Source of the DNA: Chloroflexota bacterium
GTDB taxonomy: Bacteria; Chloroflexota; Ktedonobacteria; Ktedonobacterales; JACDGC01
Assembly: GCA_021812265.1 (NCBI GenBank)
Contig: JAKAOI010000152.1
Span: 1 to 6,198, forward strand
Length of the DNA: 6,198 nucleotides
Direction of reading: 5' to 3'
A program made the translations under genes and the position numbers. The notes under the pieces are model-generated. The model was not told where the DNA came from. It worked only from the letters and a program-made list of their open reading frames with translations, and ran no database searches. This document shows, one piece after another, positions 1 to 5,643 of this stretch (position 1 is the first letter of the stretch; each line of letters opens with the position of its first letter).

Positions 1-19
1 CCGATCTAAATTTTGTCAT
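1..19 (-). CDS. Start of a further operon gene (5' fragment, six codons)
   Basis: An ATG at 17-19 opens a frame reading M-T-K-F-R-S before the window ends. It has a well-placed AGGA box and begins 9 bases after the stop of the preceding gene, the same tight spacing as the rest of the operon. The basic start fits a further Tad minor-pilin or TadG-like protein, but six residues cannot show this; the product is unknown. Confidence 0.55.
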
Positions 20-24
20 AGCGC

Positions 25-30
25 TTTCCT
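25..30 (-). promoter_or_regulatory. Ribosome binding site of the gene running off the left edge
   Basis: AGGAAA on the minus strand overlaps the TAG stop of the second tadE-like gene (TAGGAAA). AGGA ends 7 bases before an ATG at 17-19. This is the main support for a further gene starting there. Confidence 0.55.
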
Positions 31-562
31 ATGGGGCCGGCTGAGGATTCATCGGCGCAACTGCTTTCACTGAAAGGGTTATACTGCCGAATGGCAGCAG
101 GTTTGTCTGCCACGCATAAACATAAACAATTTTTATACCTAAATTTGCGTTTTGATACATGAAATTATTGCGCGCTGCTGGCAGCCAATTGGCGCTTGTT
201 GGCGCCGGAGGCGCAGCTGCGCTGCTGCATCCGGGATTGCCGGCATAAATATCTTCATAGGCAATAGACTGTGAGCCTCCAAGAGGATTACCTGTTACAT
301 TTGCTTGATAGATAATAATTTGGCTGATGGTTACACCACTTAACCCCTGTGATCCGTTATAAATTGCCGCAAGGATACTGCAATCGGCGGCGGTGTTTTT
401 TCCGGAAAACGATCCTGCCAGCGCGCCTTGAAACGCGGCGTTTTGTAACGTATTTTGCGCGTTTAATATATTAGCGAGATCGAGTATGCCGCCGAGAAGG
501 ATTAATAATACAGTAGCTGTTAAAACAAATTCTACGATTGATTGGCCTTTTGCGTATTTCAC
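29..562 (-). CDS. TadE-like pseudopilin (second of two)
   Basis: 177 residues from GTG 562, which is chosen because GGAGG lies 9 bases upstream; a TTG three codons earlier abuts that box. The protein starts with a very short basic leader (V/M-K-Y-A-K) and the TadE signature K-G-Q-S-I-V-E-F (5-12). One hydrophobic helix (about 9-32) follows, and then an exported domain rich in Asn, Gln, Ala and Gly. C61 and C112 are the only cysteines and could pair outside the cell. Blocks shared with the preceding protein include E-D-I-Y-A-G (103-108), N-W (125-126), G-I-K-I-V-Y-V-Y (142-149) and L-P-F-G-S-I (156-161). A Pro/Ala stretch (about 117-124) sits where the sister protein is shorter. It begins 5 bases after the previous stop codon and ends in TAG, 9 bases before the next start. 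Probably a minor pilin of the Tad fibre; TadE versus TadF/TadG-like is unresolved. Confidence 0.85.
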   Translation of the reverse strand: MKYAKGQSIVEFVLTATVLLILLGGILDLANILNAQNTLQNAAFQGALAGSFSGKNTAADCSILAAIYNGSQGLSGVTISQIIIYQANVTGNPLGGSQSIAYEDIYAGNPGCSSAAAPPAPTSANWLPAARNNFMYQNANLGIKIVYVYAWQTNLLPFGSITLSVKAVAPMNPQPAP

Positions 563-567
563 GGTAA

Positions 568-1092
568 TCAACCTCCGGAAGGCATAATTAATGAAAACGC
601 CTGCGCCTGAAGATGTATTATTGATCCGGACCCGATAGAGGCAAAAGGCAAGTTATAGGTAAATTGAATTTCTATCCCGGCAAAAATCGGCGATGAAACG
701 GTAGAAAATCGTTGCGATATTGGCCAATTTTGTGTTGTGGGTATTCCGCTCGGCCCCGAATAGATATTTTCTGCGTTTATTTGCGGACCCGAATTAGTGG
801 CGGAAGATTGGAAAATGGTGATCGATTGAATTTGTATAACCGGCAGTATATTTGCGCGGCCGAGTATTAATTGCACTGCTTGTGTATCAATAGACGAGTT
901 GGTGTCGCCGTTGACGGCAAGCAAATGTACAGCGTTTTGCGCAGCGTTTTCGCAAATTGAGAGTGATGCGCCGATAAGAGCAAATTCGATGATCCCAAAA
1001 ATCAGCGTAAATAAAATTGGCGCAACTAATGCAAATTCAACGATAGCTTGCCCGCGCCGGTGTTTTTGTGCTTGAAATACTATTTTGCGCAT
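568..1092 (-). CDS. tadE: TadE-like pseudopilin (first of two)
   Basis: 174 residues. After a short basic leader comes the TadE signature R-R-G-Q-A-I-V-E-F (12-20) and one hydrophobic helix (about 16-42), then an exported beta-rich domain. TadE family proteins are minor pilin-like subunits, processed by the prepilin peptidase in characterised systems. They are needed for pilus assembly. The C-terminal part holds E-N-I-Y-S-G (108-113), N-W (122-123), G-I-E-I-Q-F-T-Y (139-146) and L-P-F-A-S-I (148-153); related blocks recur in the next gene. The ATG start overlaps the tadC stop by one base, with GGGAG 10 bases upstream inside tadC. The C-terminus ends P-S-G-G, because those codons also form the ribosome binding site of the next gene. 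Family call firm; TadE against TadF cannot be settled here. Confidence 0.88.
   Translation of the reverse strand: MRKIVFQAQKHRRGQAIVEFALVAPILFTLIFGIIEFALIGASLSICENAAQNAVHLLAVNGDTNSSIDTQAVQLILGRANILPVIQIQSITIFQSSATNSGPQINAENIYSGPSGIPTTQNWPISQRFSTVSSPIFAGIEIQFTYNLPFASIGSGSIIHLQAQAFSLIMPSGG
572..576 (-). promoter_or_regulatory. Ribosome binding site GGAGG that fixes the GTG start of the second tadE-like gene
   Basis: On the minus strand GGAGG lies in the last codons of the preceding gene, directly adjacent to a TTG (569-571) but 9 bases before a GTG (560-562). Zero spacing makes the TTG unusable, so the GTG at 562 is the likely start. Confidence 0.75.
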
Positions 1093-2021
1093 TATATGTG
1101 CGCTCCCGGATTGACCAACAGAATAATTTTTGGCAGAATTGGCGCGGCCATAATAAGCAACAGTGGAGGAAAGATGAAAGCTACGGTTGGAAACATCATT
1201 TTCACTGTTGCTTGTCTTGCCATTGTTTCTGCGCGCTGGCGTCTTTTTGTGCGCATATCGTCTGCTTGTATTTGCAGGGCATTTGCCAGCGGTGTGCCAT
1301 ATTTTTCTGCTTGAATGATGGCGCTGGTCATCATGCGGATTTCATCAATACCCACACGGTCTGCCATAGCTTTTAAAGCGTCGCTGCGGGAAATATTGAT
1401 GTTCATATCTGAACGTGTGTGCAGCAGTTCTTCTTTTATTGCTCCGGACGATTTATCGATAACACGTTGGAGAGATTGATCGAAAGGGATACTTTCTAAA
1501 CAGAGGATCAATAAATCAATAGTATCGGGAAGATCTTTGCGAATGGCGATTTGCCGGCGTTTTGCGGCATTTTTTAGCCACATAACAGGAAACATATACA
1601 TAAAAAACCCCATCAGCGCACTGATGATAAAAGAGTTGGAGACGGGCGCGCCGCTTAAGATGAACAGCAGCAGAAATAACAAAACGCCGCTGCCTGTGAG
1701 CAAGAAGCGTATAAGGATAAATGAAGAGACAAAAGTATCATCTTTGCCTGCAAAGCGAGCAATTTCCATAATATTACGCTGCATGCGCAGGGGAATAAAC
1801 GTATTAGACAGGCCAGAGGTAAATGAATTGAATGATTTTATCGTCTTTTTCAGGGGATTCTTATTTCTGCGCGTATGCATTTCGTTTATTTGCTGTGTGG
1901 CAAACGCCAAGCGTTTTTGAATGCTGTTTGGCTTGCGCATGCGTTGAGAGATCCCCATGACGATAAACATAATGCTGAGCGATGCGCTGATAGAAGCAAA
2001 AAGCGGGAGAATATCTAACAT
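1092..2021 (-). CDS. tadC: TadC, Flp pilus inner-membrane platform protein (T2SSF domain)
   Basis: 309 residues, typical of TadC, the second platform protein. Membrane segments are seen at about 5-23, 100-121, 128-147 and 275-300. The T2SSF domain lies between: L-P-D-T-I-D-L-L-I-L-C-L-E (164-176), I-S-R-S-D-A-L-K-A-M-A-D-R (210-222), I-I-Q-A-E-K-Y-G-T-P-L (235-245), and the strongly TadC-specific basic stretch R-T-K-R-R-Q-R-A-E (257-265), followed by a K-M-M-F-P ... F-I-F-P-P (274-286) membrane region. One oddity: where most TadC proteins read E-A-G-L after the LPDxxDLL helix, this one reads E-S-I-P (176-179). ATG 2021 is supported by AGAGG 9 bases upstream, overlapping the tadB stop. Its TAA shares one base with the ATG of the next gene, suggesting translational coupling. 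Confidence 0.95.
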   Translation of the reverse strand: MLDILPLFASISASLSIMFIVMGISQRMRKPNSIQKRLAFATQQINEMHTRRNKNPLKKTIKSFNSFTSGLSNTFIPLRMQRNIMEIARFAGKDDTFVSSFILIRFLLTGSGVLLFLLLFILSGAPVSNSFIISALMGFFMYMFPVMWLKNAAKRRQIAIRKDLPDTIDLLILCLESIPFDQSLQRVIDKSSGAIKEELLHTRSDMNINISRSDALKAMADRVGIDEIRMMTSAIIQAEKYGTPLANALQIQADDMRTKRRQRAETMARQATVKMMFPTVAFIFPPLLLIMAAPILPKIILLVNPGAHI

Positions 2022-2033
2022 ACAAAGAGACCT

Positions 2034-3011
2034 CTAAACATCAATATTTGCGATTTTTTGCATAACCCAAAGGCCGATCATAATCATAATAGTAGAAACG
2101 ATGAATATGGCGTATCCCAGCCAATGTGTTATGCGAAAAACGCCAAGAATATAATTTGGGTTAAAGATAAGTATAAGAATGACAAATCCCACCGGAAGTA
2201 ACGCAATAATATTGCCGGAAAAACGTTGCTGCGAGGTTAGCGACAGGACATCTTTTTGAAACTTTACTCTTTCGCGAATAATGGCGCTGAGATTTTCTAA
2301 GACAAAAATAATATCTCCGCCGCCTTCAACTTGAATGGCTATAGCCTGCGCCAACAGAACAATATCTTTACTGGGAATCTGGTCCGATAACTCATTCAGT
2401 GAATCTTGAATCGGCGCAAATTGCAGATTGTGAAACGCATACCCCAACTCAGTTGCCAGTGGTTCAGGGACCTCATCTAACGCTTGAATCAGCGCTGCCT
2501 TTAAAATAGCGCCGGATTTTAAAATAGTAATTACGTGGGAAATATATTCGGGCAATTGCTGCTCGATAAGTTTTAAGCGCCTTTTTCCGCGCATTTGCAG
2601 CCAGAATTGCGGCAGAAAGATGGAAGCCCCGATGAGGGCTATTCCGATGATGATATTGCGAGTCCATAGCGCAATAATAATACTGATGATTATGAATGTG
2701 GAGATGGCGGTTAGATAATCACCTAATTGCATTTGTTTAATGCCGGCCAGCCGCATGGTTTGTTCAATTCTCGACCCTGCGTTTAGTTGATTGGCCAATT
2801 TTTCAAGATTTTGCGCAAAAATTCCTTGTTTATGTTTTGCAGTCGCAATAGTAAATGGAACTGCGTGAATTTTCTGGGTTGTATCGGGTGTTTGCAGTTT
2901 AATCAATCGGGCCAGCGGTGATCTGCGCATTGAAATCAATCGTATACCGGAGGCAAATAATAATACCGCCGACACGCTTAAAACAAATAATACTATTTGT
3001 ATGCTGCTCAT
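2034..3011 (-). CDS. tadB: TadB, Flp pilus inner-membrane platform protein (T2SSF domain)
   Basis: TadB partners TadC as the membrane platform on which the TadA ATPase acts. From ATG 3011 the protein has 325 residues, near the family norm. An in-frame GTG three codons upstream (3018-3020) is possible, but the AAAGG box would then be only 3 bases away, against 12 for the ATG, so I prefer the ATG. The pattern is classic: an N-terminal membrane segment (about 4-25), a cytoplasmic stretch, two adjacent membrane segments (about 100-137), a T2SSF domain (about 150-285) starting with Q-Q-L-P-E-Y-I and including Q-V-E-G-G-G-D-I (227-234) and A-I-I-R-E-R (243-248), then C-terminal membrane segments at about 264-284 and 295-317. 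It sits 15 bases after tadA and 12 before tadC. The order tadA-tadB-tadC is the hallmark of Tad loci. Confidence 0.95.
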   Translation of the reverse strand: MSSIQIVLFVLSVSAVLLFASGIRLISMRRSPLARLIKLQTPDTTQKIHAVPFTIATAKHKQGIFAQNLEKLANQLNAGSRIEQTMRLAGIKQMQLGDYLTAISTFIIISIIIALWTRNIIIGIALIGASIFLPQFWLQMRGKRRLKLIEQQLPEYISHVITILKSGAILKAALIQALDEVPEPLATELGYAFHNLQFAPIQDSLNELSDQIPSKDIVLLAQAIAIQVEGGGDIIFVLENLSAIIRERVKFQKDVLSLTSQQRFSGNIIALLPVGFVILILIFNPNYILGVFRITHWLGYAIFIVSTIMIMIGLWVMQKIANIDV

Positions 3012-3026
3012 ATTCTGCACTTGCCT

Positions 3027-4409
3027 TTATGCCTTTTCAAAGAAATTTTGAGGAAACGTAAATCCGGCTTTATGCAAATTTGGCAGAAATCTTGGGATGA
3101 TATTATTTGCAATTAATCTTCCGTGAATGGTGTTGTTTGCAGTAAATCCGGTTTGATCGAACGTAAAGATATCAACCACCTCAATGTTACCCGAACCGGT
3201 GCGCCGAATTTCAGAAACATTTTGAATTCGTCGTTTACCGTCGATAAAGTGCGCCGTATGCACAATCAGATGCACTGCGCTGGCAATTTGGTCACGGATT
3301 GCGCGTGTCGGCAATTCGTACCCTGCCATAAGAACCAATGTTTCCAATCGACTGATAACGTCTTGCGGGCTGTTGGCGTGTATTGTCGTCATCGAGCCAT
3401 CGTGCCCAGTGTTCATTGCTTGAAGCATATCCAGCGCCTCGCCGCCGCGGCATTCGCCAACGATGATGCGTGTTGGATTCATTCGGAGAGATGTGCGGAC
3501 CAAATCTCTTGTTGTAATTTCATTTTTGCCTTCAATTGAAGCATGCCGGCACTCAAGTTTTACAACATGCTCTTGCTGCAACTGCAATTCTGCGGAATCT
3601 TCAATCGTGATAATGCGCTGTTCCGGCTGTACAAACGCCGAAAGCACATTTAACAATGTCGTTTTGCCGGAATTTGTGCCGCCGGAAACAATAATGTTCA
3701 ACTGCGCCTGTACGCAAGCTTCTAAAAAATGCATGACCGGAGGGGTTACCGAACCGTTTTCAATGAGTTTTTCGGGATGTAAGATTGCTTTGGTAAACTT
3801 TCGAATGGTTACATGAGGCCCGTTTAGTGATACCGGCGGAATGACGATATGTACACGCGAGCCGTTCTCTAAACGGGCGTCTACCATTGGGTTAGCTTCA
3901 TCGATATGCCGGCCGGAACGTGAAACTACCCGTTCAATATAGTTCATAAGGTGCTGTTCATTATAAAATTTTATGGCTGTTTTTTTTTGCAGGCCGTGTT
4001 GTTCCACACGAACATCAAACGGACCATTGATCATAATTTCAGTTATGCTGTCATCACGAAGGAGGGATTCAATAGGTCCGTTGCCTAGCGTGTCATCAAG
4101 ACACTGATCGATGAGCGCTTTTCGTTCCCCGCGATTCATTGTTTGAAAACTCGTATTCAGCTCATTTGTAATGATACGGTCCAAATAACTTTCCAGCATT
4201 TGCCGAATCTTTTCTTTAGGATATGTAAGCAGATCAATTTTATTGACGCGCAGTTCATTGCTTAACGCCATCAAAATTCTCTTTTGAAATTCATACTGCT
4301 TATCTTCGTGTCCAGTAGATTTGCCGGTGAGTTTTGTATTTTCGGTGACATTTTTTCCGGAATTCCTAGAATATATGCTACGATTTACTTCGTCTCGGTC
4401 GTCATTCAT
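3027..4409 (-). CDS. tadA: TadA/CpaF Flp pilus assembly ATPase (VirB11-like secretion ATPase)
   Basis: 460 residues, typical for TadA/CpaF. It is the cytoplasmic hexameric ATPase that powers Flp pilin assembly through TadB and TadC. Residues 1-45 are polar and probably disordered. The N-terminal CpaF domain runs from about 46 to 220, with the family markers G-P-I-E-S-L-L (111-117), I-T-E-I-M-I-N-G-P (122-130) and M-V-D-A-R-L-E-N-G-S-R (175-185). The ATPase core follows: Walker A G-G-T-N-S-G-K-T-T (243-251), Asp box I-T-I-E-D-S-A-E-L (267-275), Walker B region R-I-I-V-G-E-C-R-G-G-E (314-324), and His box ending T-T-I-H-A-N-S-P (341-348). All key residues are present. The ATG start is backed by AAGGA 7 bases upstream. 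Codons 141-144 (Q-K-K-T) contain nine A in a row. The gene ends with TAA and tadB follows within 15 bases. Very sure. Confidence 0.98.
   Translation of the reverse strand: MNDDRDEVNRSIYSRNSGKNVTENTKLTGKSTGHEDKQYEFQKRILMALSNELRVNKIDLLTYPKEKIRQMLESYLDRIITNELNTSFQTMNRGERKALIDQCLDDTLGNGPIESLLRDDSITEIMINGPFDVRVEQHGLQKKTAIKFYNEQHLMNYIERVVSRSGRHIDEANPMVDARLENGSRVHIVIPPVSLNGPHVTIRKFTKAILHPEKLIENGSVTPPVMHFLEACVQAQLNIIVSGGTNSGKTTLLNVLSAFVQPEQRIITIEDSAELQLQQEHVVKLECRHASIEGKNEITTRDLVRTSLRMNPTRIIVGECRGGEALDMLQAMNTGHDGSMTTIHANSPQDVISRLETLVLMAGYELPTRAIRDQIASAVHLIVHTAHFIDGKRRIQNVSEIRRTGSGNIEVVDIFTFDQTGFTANNTIHGRLIANNIIPRFLPNLHKAGFTFPQNFFEKA
3980..3988 (-). repeat. Homopolymer of nine A in tadA coding strand
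   Basis: Nine consecutive T on the plus strand give CAA AAA AAA ACA in the tadA reading frame (Q141-K-K-T144). Reading on by hand, one extra A leads to TAA after six more codons, and one missing A leads to TAA after two. Either slip would end the protein around residue 145-150, before the Walker A at 243-251. Confidence 0.9.
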
Positions 4410-4442
4410 TGTAAAATCCTTTTGTACGGAAAATCATACTCA

Positions 4443-4459
4443 GTAATCAATCAGATTAC
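4443..4459. repeat. Inverted repeat in the tadZ-tadA spacer
   Basis: GTAATC (4443-4448), a 5-base loop, and GATTAC (4454-4459) form a perfect 6-base-pair inverted repeat. It lies in the only sizeable intergenic gap of the operon (61 bases). The stem is AT-rich and weak. On the minus-strand mRNA no U-run follows, so it is not a convincing terminator for the operon. On the plus strand it is followed by CGGGTTTTT, but no plus-strand gene needs a terminator. It may be an mRNA processing or stability element, a regulator site, or chance. Confidence 0.4.
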
Positions 4460-4470
4460 CGGGTTTTTAT

Positions 4471-5622
4471 TCAACGGCGTGCAGCCAGTTTATGGGCAAT
4501 ATCAAAAATTGCTTTGCTGACAGATTCTCGCTTTTTATTGAGAATAAAAGGCATACCGTTAATGATTGATTCTTCAACGACTGATTCATTTGCCGGAATC
4601 GCGGCAAAAATCTGTTTTCCGGTATAATTTTCCAGATGACGCGGTTTAAACTGTTTATTGTTGTTAAACTCGGTATTGACAATAAAAATTTTTTCTTGAG
4701 GAATTTGGTTTTCATTGAAGAATCGCAACATTTTAGTAGCTCGGCCGATTGATGTTATGTTGAGCGACATCAGCAGCAAAACGGCGTCTGCTCGTTCCAG
4801 CGCGGTTAAGGCTAAACTGTTGTTTGGGTAACCGATATCGGCGATAATATAATCAAAATGCTCACTCATTTCTACAAGAATTCTGCGTAAATCTTCAGCG
4901 TGAATTTGCATCGCCTCTCCTATATAATCTGGCGCACGGAAGAAGCGCATTCCCGAAGAATGTTCTGCAGAGTTGTAGATAATTGTTTCTTGGTCAAGCT
5001 CGGGTTCATTGCATAAAGAAACGATGGTTTGCTGCGGCATTAAATTCAATAAAATGTGATCGTCGCCGGTGTCAAACGCCAGATCGATCAACGCAGTTTT
5101 TTTATGATCAGCTTGCAGGGCAATCGCTAAATTTACCGCAGTAACGCTGCATCCACTGCCACCTTTTGCGCCGCACACGGCAATCAGCGCGCCGTCAGTT
5201 TTTTGCGGCTCGGGGGCAGGTAATGTCACAGCGGCAGTGGAGTTAATAATCTGGGTGATATTGGCGTGCAATTCTTTAGAATTAATCGGCTCTAACAGCA
5301 CATAACGTGCGCCGCGTTGCATTGCTTCTTTCCAAAGCTCATCATAGCTATGCCCTGTGAAAAGGATTACAGGAACCGCTAAATCCATAATCAATGATGT
5401 ATCTAAAACATTATTGCAATCTGCCAGCCGCTGATTCATTATTACCAATTGCGGATTGCCGTCTCTGCAAATTTCGACTAATTCATCTGCTGATACGGTA
5501 ACCGCAATAACGCGCAACTGCGGTTTAGATTCTACAATTTTGCGCAAATATAGCGCAGAATTTTGCGATGAATGGGCAATTACCACACGTATTTTAGGGT
5601 CATTTTTGAAAAATCCAGACAT
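4471..5622 (-). CDS. tadZ: TadZ/CpaE pilus localisation protein: pseudo-receiver plus MinD-like ATPase
   Basis: 383 residues, the usual size for CpaE/TadZ. Residues 10-127 fold like a response-regulator receiver but lack its chemistry: the acidic pair is H17-S18, the phosphoacceptor position is N63 (V-I-M-N-Q-R) and the conserved Lys before Pro is E111, while T89 is kept. A Pro-rich linker (about 133-143) leads to a MinD/ParA-type ATPase: deviant Walker A K-G-G-S-G-C-S at 153-159, switch region around D180 to D187 (L-I-D-L-A-F-D-T-G-D), and a hydrophobic strand ending in D262 (D-Y-I-I-A-D). Known members localise the Tad machine, often to a pole, through this atypical receiver and the ATPase. 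The ATG start is supported by two AAGGA boxes upstream; the nearer lies 11 bases before it. A run of seven A (5097-5103) encodes K-K in the ATPase part. Stop is TGA. It is followed by tadA after the operon's largest spacer, 61 bases. Confidence 0.95.
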   Translation of the reverse strand: MSGFFKNDPKIRVVIAHSSQNSALYLRKIVESKPQLRVIAVTVSADELVEICRDGNPQLVIMNQRLADCNNVLDTSLIMDLAVPVILFTGHSYDELWKEAMQRGARYVLLEPINSKELHANITQIINSTAAVTLPAPEPQKTDGALIAVCGAKGGSGCSVTAVNLAIALQADHKKTALIDLAFDTGDDHILLNLMPQQTIVSLCNEPELDQETIIYNSAEHSSGMRFFRAPDYIGEAMQIHAEDLRRILVEMSEHFDYIIADIGYPNNSLALTALERADAVLLLMSLNITSIGRATKMLRFFNENQIPQEKIFIVNTEFNNNKQFKPRHLENYTGKQIFAAIPANESVVEESIINGMPFILNKKRESVSKAIFDIAHKLAARR

Positions 5623-5633
5623 TGCTTTGATGT

Positions 5634-5643
5634 TCCTTTCCTT
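5634..5643 (-). promoter_or_regulatory. Doubled ribosome binding site of tadZ
   Basis: Read on the minus strand, the short rcpC-tadZ spacer carries AAGGA twice in tandem (AAGGAAAGGA). The first copy overlaps the last base of the rcpC stop codon, and the second sits 11 bases before the tadZ ATG. This supports ATG 5622 as the start and translation within one transcript. Confidence 0.6.

Noticed and set aside
1048..1376. Plus-strand open frames opposite the tadC 3' end and tadE start
   Set aside because: They lie antisense to well-supported genes, have no ribosome binding site worth naming and encode low-complexity Cys/His/Phe-rich sequence typical of shadow frames.
1537..1920. Plus-strand open frame of 127 codons opposite tadC
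   Set aside because: Antisense shadow of the tadC membrane and basic regions; no family resemblance.
2473..2667. Minus-strand 64-codon frame inside tadB
   Set aside because: Out-of-frame reading within a clear tadB gene, without start signals or a recognisable product.
3123..3816. Two plus-strand open frames of 117-138 codons opposite tadA
   Set aside because: tadA is unmistakable in the other strand with all catalytic motifs; these translations have Cys-rich, domain-free composition and overlap each other.
4433..4438. TATGAT on the minus strand as a -10 box for a tadA promoter
   Set aside because: No -35-like hexamer at 16-18 bases and no extended -10; in an AT-rich spacer a single TATGAT is expected by chance.
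4443..4468. Inverted repeat plus CGGGTTTTT as a plus-strand terminator
   Set aside because: The stem is only six AT-rich pairs and no plus-strand gene ends here.
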